A stretch of 11,445 bases of DNA from Serpentinimonas sp. (GTDB taxonomy: Bacteria > Pseudomonadota > Gammaproteobacteria > Burkholderiales > Burkholderiaceae_C), in the NCBI GenBank assembly GCA_025458665.1, contig JALOSG010000074.1, positions 1 through 11,445 of the forward strand. Direction: 5' to 3'. Within the stretch, counting starts at the first letter, position 1. Each line of letters begins with the position of its first letter. A program made the position numbers and the translations under genes. Positions 6,720 through 11,445 of the stretch are shown here, in pieces. Below the pieces are notes generated by a model that saw nothing but the letters and a program-made list of their open reading frames with translations, did no database searches and was not told where the DNA came from.

Positions 6720-8348
6720 CTAGCCGCGCGGTTCTGTCAGCAGCCCCTTGACCAAGGCCACGGTAGACACCAGCAGCACAATGGCAAACGGGAATCCGGC
6801 CGACACCGCCATGGCCTGCAGCGCCACCAGGCCACCGCCCAGAATCAGCGCGATGGCCACCAGCCCCTCGAACGTACACCAGAACACGCGCTGCGGGGTG
6901 GGCGCATCGACCTTGCCGCCCGCAGCAATCACATCGATCACCAGCGAGCCCGAATCGGACGAAGTGACGAAGAACACCACCACCAGCACGATCGCGATGA
7001 AAGAGGAAATGCCCGCCAGCGGGAGCGCCTCCAGCATCAGGAACAGTTGCAGCGGCAGCTCTGCGCCCACCACCGCCTCGTAGCCCTGGCTCACCACCTG
7101 GGTGATGGCGGTGCCACCGAATACGGTCATCCACAGCACACAGGCCAGCGAGGGAACCAGCAGCACCGAGACAATGAATTCACGCACCGTGCGCCCGCGC
7201 GAAACGCGTGCAATGAACATGCCCACAAACGGTGACCACGAGATCCACCAGGCCCAGTAGAAAGCGGTCCAGCCCTGCGAGAAGTTGGTGTCTTCACGCC
7301 CAAACGGCATGGCCAAGGCAGGCAGATGCTGCGCGTAAGCTCCCAGGTTGGCAAAAAAGCCGGTGAGTATGGCCACCGTGGGCCCCACCAGAATCACGAA
7401 CAGCAGCAGGCCTATGGCCAGAGCCATGTTGATTTCCGACAGCCGCTTCACGCCCGCGTCCAGCCCAGCCACCACCGAAACCAGTGCAATGGCGGTGATG
7501 AATACCACCAGCACGATCTGGGTGGTGTCGCCCAGCGGCACACCCAACAGGTGGTTCAGGCCAGATGCCGCCTGCGATGCCCCCAGCCCCAGCGAGGTGG
7601 CCAGCCCGAACATGGTGGCCAGAATGGCCAGAATATCAATGAGGTGGCCGGGCCAACCCCAGATGCGCTCGCCCAGCAGCGGGTAGAACACCGAGCGGAT
7701 GGTGAGCGGCAGCCCCTTGTTGAAGGAAAACAGCGCCAGGCCCAGGGCCAGCACCGCATAGATGGCCCACGGGTGCAAGCCCCAGTGGTAAATGGTGGCG
7801 GCCATGGCCAGCCGGCGTGCGGCCTCCGGGTCGTCCGCCGCGGCGCCCAGCGGGGCCCAGTCGGTGCGCACACCAGCCTCGCTGGCGGTGCCGCCCATGG
7901 CACTGCCAAAGTGCGACAACGGCTCCGAGACGCCATAGAACATCAGCCCAATTCCCATGCCAGCCGCAAACAGCATGGAGAACCAGCCGGCGTAGCTGTA
8001 ATCGGGCTTGGCCTCGGTACCACCCAGCCGCACACGGCCCAGCGGAGACACCGCCAGCACCAGGCACACCAGCACAAAAATATTGCCCGCGGTCATAAAG
8101 AACCAGTCCAGGTGGGCGGTGAGCCAGTCGCGCAAGGCCTCGAACAGCGGCTCCATCTGGTTCTGGAACAGCAGCGTGACAGCCACAAACAAGATGACCG
8201 CCAGACCAGCAATCGCAAACACCCGGTTGTGGATGTCCAGGCCCAGCGGGCCCAGTTTCACCACAATGTTGTCCTGCCCGACCTGGTAATCGGTGTCGAT
8301 GGGGTTGACCTCGCCGTCGGGCTTCATGAGGTCCTGGGAAGTTGACAT
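6720..8348 (-). CDS. BCCT-family betaine/choline/carnitine-type transporter (BetP-like)
   Basis: Starting at the ATG at 8348, this 542-residue inner-membrane protein has about twelve hydrophobic segments after a 40-residue polar N-terminus. The start is fixed by a TGGAGG ribosome site at 8355-8360; the frame stays open upstream to 8492, but that extension is Pro/Arg-rich and unlike the family. Family motifs are strong: GMGIGLMFYGVSEPL (130-144), HWGLHPWAIY (188-197, the aromatic substrate-box residues W189, W194 and Y197), FYWAWWISWSPFVGMF (363-378) with RVSRGRTVREF, and FFVTSSDSGS (459-468). The glycine motif and the T462/S463 pair match sodium-coupled BetP rather than the sodium-independent antiporter CaiT. 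The protein ends about 8 residues after the last TM helix, so the long charged C-terminal osmosensor of BetP is absent. It is the first gene of a transporter, DUF294 and exonuclease unit. Glycine betaine or a related quaternary ammonium compound is the likely substrate, with choline, carnitine and DMSP as alternatives. Confidence 0.93.
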   Translation of the reverse strand: MSTSQDLMKPDGEVNPIDTDYQVGQDNIVVKLGPLGLDIHNRVFAIAGLAVILFVAVTLLFQNQMEPLFEALRDWLTAHLDWFFMTAGNIFVLVCLVLAVSPLGRVRLGGTEAKPDYSYAGWFSMLFAAGMGIGLMFYGVSEPLSHFGSAMGGTASEAGVRTDWAPLGAAADDPEAARRLAMAATIYHWGLHPWAIYAVLALGLALFSFNKGLPLTIRSVFYPLLGERIWGWPGHLIDILAILATMFGLATSLGLGASQAASGLNHLLGVPLGDTTQIVLVVFITAIALVSVVAGLDAGVKRLSEINMALAIGLLLFVILVGPTVAILTGFFANLGAYAQHLPALAMPFGREDTNFSQGWTAFYWAWWISWSPFVGMFIARVSRGRTVREFIVSVLLVPSLACVLWMTVFGGTAITQVVSQGYEAVVGAELPLQLFLMLEALPLAGISSFIAIVLVVVFFVTSSDSGSLVIDVIAAGGKVDAPTPQRVFWCTFEGLVAIALILGGGLVALQAMAVSAGFPFAIVLLVSTVALVKGLLTEPRG

Positions 8349-8512
8349 GGGAATCCTCCAGTCGGGATGGTTCCGGTTCGGCAACGCTGTAGCGGGGACA
8401 GGAAAAGCCGCAGCGGGTGCAAGACACCGCCGGGAGCCGCCAGGGCTGTAGCGCACCGCAGAAGGTGGCCAAGGCCTCAGGGGAAGAACCATCGTGGCGC
8501 GCTGGACGCCAG
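8349..8512 (-). other. Leader/promoter region of the BCCT operon, no clear promoter found
   Basis: This stretch lies between the terminator of the GntR gene and the BCCT start and should hold the operon promoter. I saw no convincing -35/-10 pair and no sigma54-type GG-N10-GC site. Two copies of the 9-mer CGCTACAGC (minus strand, at 8386-8394 and 8445-8453) start 59 bp apart; they may be chance. The frame upstream of the BCCT ATG is open but not conserved-looking. Confidence 0.4.
8355..8360 (-). promoter_or_regulatory. Shine-Dalgarno site deciding the BCCT start
   Basis: On the minus strand TGGAGG lies 6 nt before the ATG at 8346-8348. This supports starting the transporter there rather than at the far upstream end of the open frame, which lacks family-like sequence. 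Confidence 0.8.
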
Positions 8513-8542
8513 AAAAACCATGCCCGGCCGCGTAGGCCGGGC
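8513..8542 (-). terminator. Probable intrinsic terminator of the GntR gene
   Basis: A perfect 8 bp GC-rich stem (GCCCGGCC at 8522-8529 with GGCCGGGC at 8535-8542, 5 nt loop) lies 67 bp after the GntR-gene stop. On the minus strand it is followed, after ATGG, by five T residues (8513-8517). The T-run is displaced by 4 nt, so efficiency may be moderate. It would insulate the GntR gene from the BCCT operon read on the same strand. Confidence 0.6.
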
Positions 8543-8609
8543 GCGTACGGGCTGCAAACAGGACACCCCGATACCCCTGAATTTAACACGGTCCGCTTTT
8601 CGCGGCGTC

Positions 8610-9266
8610 TCAGTGCCCCAGCAGGTTGTGCCTCACGTGCAGCAAATGCTCCAGTGTCACGGCACGCGCGCGCTCCAGATCGCGCTCGCGCAGGGCCTCC
8701 ACCAACTGGCGGTGTTCGGCCTGGTAGAGCAGGCGGCGCTCGGGTGTCACGCTGCGCTTTTTCAGCAGTCCCCAGTCGCCCTGCTCCCTGACCTGCTGTA
8801 TGAGCCCGAACACCCTGGAAATGAAGCTGTTGTGCGCCGCAGCTGCAATGGCTTCGTGCAGCGCGCCGTCCCAGTGCTCGAACTCTTCCAGCGTCTGCGC
8901 GGCTTCGGCGTTGCGGCAGCAGGTCTCCATGCGCTCGAAATCGGCGCTGGTGGCATTGCGCACCGCCAGGTCCATGACGGCCGGCTCCAGGGCCAGCCGC
9001 GCCTCCATGAGTTCGGCCGGGCTCACGGTGTGCGCAGGGTGCTGTATGCCTTGCGCGGCACCTGCCAGGTAAGTGCCGCTGCCCACGGTTTGCCGGATCA
9101 GCCCTTGCGCCTTCAGCTCCGCCAGCACCTTGCGCACGGTGGTTCGGCTCACGCCGTAGCGCTCGGCCAGTTCACGCTCGGTGGGCAAACGCCCCCCGCC
9201 AGCCCGCCACTGGCCGGTCTCCAGCTGGCGGAGCAACTCTTGGCGCAGGTGGGTAGAAGCGGACAT
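8610..9266 (-). CDS. GntR-family transcriptional regulator, FadR/FCD subfamily
   Basis: This 218-residue protein has an N-terminal winged helix-turn-helix (about 8-68; recognition region LPTERELAERYGVSRTTVRK, then GLIRQTVGSGTYL for the wing) and a C-terminal FCD ligand domain (about 86-213). FCD metal/ligand residues are present as D133, H137, H185 and H207. Such regulators usually bind a carboxylate ligand and repress a neighbouring catabolic operon. The ATG at 9266 is the only start codon in frame after an upstream TAA (CTG aside), and no Shine-Dalgarno sequence precedes it. A TGGTATACT extended -10 element ends 6 nt before the ATG, so the transcript may be leaderless. The gene is divergent from the FAH-family/Bug pair across 143 bp containing repeated ACCAAT half-sites, so it probably controls that pair and itself. 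The ligand is unknown but may be the substrate of the divergent operon. Confidence 0.93.
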   Translation of the reverse strand: MSASTHLRQELLRQLETGQWRAGGGRLPTERELAERYGVSRTTVRKVLAELKAQGLIRQTVGSGTYLAGAAQGIQHPAHTVSPAELMEARLALEPAVMDLAVRNATSADFERMETCCRNAEAAQTLEEFEHWDGALHEAIAAAAHNSFISRVFGLIQQVREQGDWGLLKKRSVTPERRLLYQAEHRQLVEALRERDLERARAVTLEHLLHVRHNLLGH

Positions 9267-9272
9267 GCCAGG

Positions 9273-9281
9273 AGTATACCA
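9273..9281 (-). promoter_or_regulatory. Extended -10 promoter of the GntR gene, placed for a leaderless mRNA
   Basis: The minus strand reads TGGTATACT, a TGn extension plus TATACT (5 of 6 to TATAAT). Exactly 6 nt separate the hexamer from the ATG, so the predicted +1 is the A of the start codon. The -35 position (GCGTAG) is poor, as is common for extended -10 promoters. Confidence 0.5.
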
Positions 9282-9293
9282 ATAAATACCAAT
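9276..9293. repeat. Tandem ATACCAAT half-sites, candidate GntR operator
   Basis: ATACCAAT occurs at 9276-9283 and again at 9286-9293, a repeat of exactly 10 bp, which puts both copies on the same face of the helix. The first copy overlaps the extended -10 of the GntR gene. The ACCAAT core equals the half-site of known FadR-subfamily operators such as PdhR and LldR (ATTGGT...ACCAAT, from memory). No perfect inverted partner is present at the usual spacing. Confidence 0.5.
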
Positions 9294-9348
9294 TTCTACG
9301 CCATCGCTCAGTTAACTTCCCAGATCAGCGTGTTACCATGTGGTTCTT

Positions 9349-9358
9349 TTGGTATCTT
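9349..9358 (+). promoter_or_regulatory. Inverted TTGGTAT half-site overlapping a probable extended -10 of the FAH operon
   Basis: TTGGTAT at 9349-9355 is the inverse of the half-sites at 9276-9293. On the plus strand TGG plus TATCTT (9350-9358) resembles an extended -10, 4 of 6 in the hexamer. It would start transcription near 9365, about 45 nt before the GTG start. The -35 match is weak. Confidence 0.4.
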
Positions 9359-9398
9359 TCTGGTTTACTACCCCAGCCCTTCCTACCACCCGCAAAAC

Positions 9399-9404
9399 AA
9401 GGAG
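9399..9404 (+). promoter_or_regulatory. Shine-Dalgarno site deciding the GTG start of the FAH-family gene
   Basis: AAGGAG lies 5 nt before GTG at 9410-9412. It supports this start over the upstream in-frame ATG at 9338, which has no ribosome site and would lie inside the promoter region. Confidence 0.8.
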
Positions 9405-9409
9405 CAAGA

Positions 9410-10282
9410 GTGCGTCTCGCCACTTTCAATTACCAGGGCATGCGCCACGTCGGCATCGTTTCGGCCGATGGAACGTCTGTCACCCCGCTGGCCCTCAGCG
9501 CCACCGACGCCCAGCGCGGCGTACTGCCACTGGTAGAGGCCGCGGCCGCCGGGCAAAGCCTGCCACCCACGCTGGGCGAGGCGCTGCCCCTGGCCTCCGT
9601 ACAACTGGAAGCACCCATTCCCCTGCCCCGCCGCAACATCTGGTGCGTTGGCCGCAACTACCACGAGCACGCCAAGGAGCTGCAGGGCTCCGTGTTCAAG
9701 GCCAACAACGCCAACCCGGCCGTCTGGCCCATCGTGTTCACCAAAGTCCCCGAATGCGTCATTGCCCACGGGCAGCCGGTGCAACTGCCCGGCGCTGCGG
9801 CGTCTGAACAGATCGATTACGAGGCCGAGCTGGCCGTGGTCATTGGCACTGGCGGCAAGAACATCGCGCGTAAAGACGCCATGAAGCACATCTATGGCTA
9901 CACGATCGTGAACGATGTTACCGCCCGCGACGTACAGATGCGCCATCAGCAGTGGGACATGGGCAAGTCCTTCGATACCTTCTGCCCCATGGGGCCCTGG
10001 ATCGTCACCGCCGACGAACTGGACGGCACCCACACCCGCGTGCGTTGCTGGGTGAACGGTGAACTGCGCCAGGACGGCCGCACCGAAGACCTGATCTTCG
10101 ACATTCCCACCCTCATCGAGACCATATCGCGCGGCATCACGCTCTATCCTGGCGACATCATTGCCACCGGCACTCCGGCCGGCGTGGGGCTGGGCATGAA
10201 CCCGCCCGTGTTCCTGCGCACCGGCGATGTGGTGAAGATCCAGATCGACGGCATAGGTACCCTGGAAAACGCGTTCGTTTGA
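9410..10282 (+). CDS. Fumarylacetoacetate hydrolase (FAH) family protein
   Basis: This cytoplasmic protein of 290 residues starts at a GTG; the in-frame ATG at 9338 would add 24 residues unlike the family. The FAH fold is clear: an N-terminal small domain (1-70), then CVGRNYHEHAKE (79-90, with the catalytic-type His87 and Glu90 as in human FAHD1), DYEAELAVVIG (136-146, metal ligands E138 and E140), VNDVTARDVQ (167-176, metal ligand D169), the GKSFDTFCPMGPW loop (185-197) and ATGTPAGVGLGM (252-263). Members are Mg/Mn-dependent C-C bond hydrolases, decarboxylases or isomerases acting on 2,4-diketo or 2-keto-enoic acids (fumarylpyruvate, acylpyruvates, oxaloacetate, 2-keto-3-deoxy acids). Residues alone do not choose between them. 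The gene is followed 27 bp later by a Bug-type binding protein gene, and a divergent GntR regulator lies upstream. This suggests catabolism of an imported carboxylate, possibly an aromatic breakdown product. Confidence 0.93.
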   Translation: MRLATFNYQGMRHVGIVSADGTSVTPLALSATDAQRGVLPLVEAAAAGQSLPPTLGEALPLASVQLEAPIPLPRRNIWCVGRNYHEHAKELQGSVFKANNANPAVWPIVFTKVPECVIAHGQPVQLPGAAASEQIDYEAELAVVIGTGGKNIARKDAMKHIYGYTIVNDVTARDVQMRHQQWDMGKSFDTFCPMGPWIVTADELDGTHTRVRCWVNGELRQDGRTEDLIFDIPTLIETISRGITLYPGDIIATGTPAGVGLGMNPPVFLRTGDVVKIQIDGIGTLENAFV

Positions 10283-10309
10283 GTTTCACCCACCCCCGAA
10301 GGAGACAAC

Positions 10310-11338
10310 ATGACCCATACCAACAAGAATGCATCGCGCACCGCACTGGGCCACAAGCGCCAGACCCTGAAGACGCTCTGCCTGGCCACCGCGGCCCTGG
10401 TGGGCGGCCTTGGTGTGACGGGCCTGGCGCAGGCGCAGGCCTACCCCACCAAGCCCATCACCATGGTGGTGCCCTTCCCTCCCGGCGGCGTGGCCGACAC
10501 GGTGGGCCGCCCCGTGGCCGAAGCCATGGGCCGCGCCCTGGGCCAGCCCGTGGTGGTGGAAAACCGCGCCGGGGCCGGCGGTGGCGTAGGCATGAGCGCG
10601 GTGGCCAAGGCCGCCCCGGACGGCTACACCGTCCTGCTGGCGCTCTCTTCGGTGGTGGTACTGCCCGAAGCCGACAAGATCCTCAAGCGCACGCCCCTGT
10701 TTGAACTGAACCAGCTCAAGCCGGTGGCCCGCCTGACTGCCGACCCCACCGTGCTCGTGGTGCGCGCCGACAGCCCCTGGAAGACCTACGCCGAGTTCAT
10801 GGAGCACGCCCGCAAGAACCCGGGCCGCATCACGTTCGGCTCCTCGGGCAACTACGGCACCATGCACGTGCCCATGGAGCAACTCAAGGCAGCCACGCGC
10901 ACCTCCATGCTGCACGTGCCCTACACCGGCGCTGGCCCGGCCATTCTGGGCTTGCTGGGTGGGCAGGTGGATGCCCTGGCCAGCGGCCCTGCCAGCGTAG
11001 CCCAGCACATCCGCACTGGCGCCATGCGCGCTCTGGCGCACTGGGGGGATTCCCGCCTGACCCTGCTGCCCGATGTACCCAGCTTCAAGGAACTGGGCGT
11101 GGACATCAACTACTCGCAGTGGGCCGGCATTTTCGTGCCCGCAGGCACGCCCGATGCCGTGGTGGCCAAGCTGCGCGAGGCCGTGAAAGCGTCCACCCAG
11201 GATGCCCGCACCCTGCAGGCCTTCCAGGCGGCGGGCACGGCGTTCCTGTACCAGGACATGCCAGAGTTCGAGCTGTTCGTGAAAAAGGACGCGGCCGACA
11301 TGGCGGCCGTGGTGCAGCGCATTGGCAGGGTGAACTGA
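10310..11338 (+). CDS. Bug/TctC-family periplasmic solute-binding protein (tripartite tricarboxylate transporter type)
   Basis: This 342-residue protein has a Sec signal peptide: a basic region around KRQTLK, a hydrophobic core to about residue 40 and a likely cleavage AQA-YP after residue 44. The mature part opens with YPTKPITMVVPFPPGG followed by VADTVGR, the Bug family signature. It continues with VENRAGAGGGVG, APDGYTVL, ITFGSSGN, HVPYTGAGPAILGLLGGQVD and a late WAGIFVPAGTP. Bug proteins bind carboxylates, amides or aromatic acids in the periplasm. Many are orphans in Burkholderiales, as here, since no TctA or TctB gene is in the window. The start is well supported by AAGGAG 5 nt before the ATG. 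It is cotranscribed with the FAH-family gene 27 bp upstream and ends at an intrinsic terminator. The ligand is probably the precursor of the FAH-family enzyme's substrate, or the protein may signal instead of transport (inference). Confidence 0.95.
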   Translation: MTHTNKNASRTALGHKRQTLKTLCLATAALVGGLGVTGLAQAQAYPTKPITMVVPFPPGGVADTVGRPVAEAMGRALGQPVVVENRAGAGGGVGMSAVAKAAPDGYTVLLALSSVVVLPEADKILKRTPLFELNQLKPVARLTADPTVLVVRADSPWKTYAEFMEHARKNPGRITFGSSGNYGTMHVPMEQLKAATRTSMLHVPYTGAGPAILGLLGGQVDALASGPASVAQHIRTGAMRALAHWGDSRLTLLPDVPSFKELGVDINYSQWAGIFVPAGTPDAVVAKLREAVKASTQDARTLQAFQAAGTAFLYQDMPEFELFVKKDAADMAAVVQRIGRVN

Positions 11339-11355
11339 CCTCTCGCTTCACCACC

Positions 11356-11388
11356 AAGCCGGCTGCGCATGAAGCAGCCGGCTTTTTT
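11356..11388 (+). terminator. Strong intrinsic terminator of the FAH/Bug operon
   Basis: An 11 bp perfect stem (AAGCCGGCTGC at 11356-11366 with GCAGCCGGCTT at 11374-11384) and a 7 nt loop (11367-11373) are followed by T residues through 11388. It begins 17 bp after the Bug gene stop. Read on the minus strand the hairpin is not followed by a T-run, so it acts mainly on the plus strand. Confidence 0.92.
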
Positions 11389-11445
11389 CAAGTCTCAGCC
11401 AGCGGACCACCCGCAGAAATCAACCCCTCCACCAGATAGGCGCCG
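11388..11445 (-). CDS. Possible C-terminal end of a convergent gene, cut by the window edge
   Basis: On the minus strand one frame is open from the window edge and ends with TGA at 11388-11390, giving about 18 residues (GAYLVEGLISAGGPLAET). The stop falls at the T-run of the plus-strand terminator, a common layout for convergent genes. The stretch is too short to identify, and an open frame this short can occur by chance. Confidence 0.25.
   Translation of the reverse strand, partial: GAYLVEGLISAGGPLAET

Noticed and set aside
8386..8453. Two copies of CGCTACAGC upstream of the BCCT gene as an operator
   Set aside because: The 9-mer is short and GC-rich, the copies are not palindromic, and the 59 bp spacing matches no known site. 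Chance cannot be excluded.
8349..8492. 48-residue N-terminal extension of the BCCT transporter
   Set aside because: It is Pro/Arg-rich and unlike the family, and a good ribosome site sits before the internal ATG at 8348.
8349..8512. Sigma54-type promoter upstream of the BCCT operon
   Set aside because: The nearest TGG...TGC pairing has the wrong spacing (9 instead of 10 between GG and GC) and poor flanks.
9338..9409. 24-residue N-terminal extension of the FAH-family protein from an upstream ATG
   Set aside because: There is no ribosome site there, it overlaps the probable promoter, and AAGGAG precedes the GTG at 9410.

Overview
The window is high-GC DNA with nine well-supported genes packed almost end to end. 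Bug/TctC-type binding proteins, a CIO/bd oxidase subunit, FCD-type GntR regulators and multi-domain c-di-GMP enzymes together point to a betaproteobacterium. Burkholderiales, probably Comamonadaceae, is an inference from gene content and protein style; there is no rRNA or marker gene here. No tRNA, rRNA, CRISPR array, insertion sequence, integrase or phage gene is visible.

Layout. (1) 1-702, plus strand: the 3' part of cydB, subunit II of a bd-type quinol oxidase. (2) 3925-657, minus strand: an EhuB-like family-3 periplasmic binding protein, joined by an ATGA stop/start overlap to a membrane-bound PAS-GGDEF-EAL protein. A good sigma70-like promoter (TTGACC, 17 bp, CATATT) lies just upstream. 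The last codons of the GGDEF-EAL gene overlap the end of cydB tail to tail. (3) 8348-4027, minus strand: a three-gene unit with 25 and 13 bp gaps. It encodes a BCCT-family (BetP-like) transporter, a cyclic-nucleotide/CBS/DUF294 nucleotidyltransferase-like regulator and a DnaQ-like exonuclease. (4) 9266-8610, minus strand: a GntR/FadR-type repressor with its own probable terminator. It is divergent from (5), 9410-11338, plus strand: a fumarylacetoacetate-hydrolase-family enzyme followed by an orphan Bug-type solute-binding protein, ending at a strong intrinsic terminator. A few codons at the right edge may be the tail of a convergent gene.

How they may work together. The GntR regulator and the FAH/Bug pair look like a small carboxylate uptake and catabolism locus. 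The divergent intergenic region carries repeated ATACCAAT/TTGGTAT half-sites placed on both probable -10 elements. The BCCT-DUF294-exonuclease unit looks like a transporter with dedicated cytoplasmic signalling partners. The binding protein plus GGDEF-EAL pair looks like a periplasmic ligand-to-c-di-GMP relay. The ectoine-binder-like sequence of that protein and the betaine-type transporter next door suggest a compatible-solute theme, but ligands cannot be read from sequence. No wholly new system is evident; the two signalling modules (2 and 3) are the most interesting parts.
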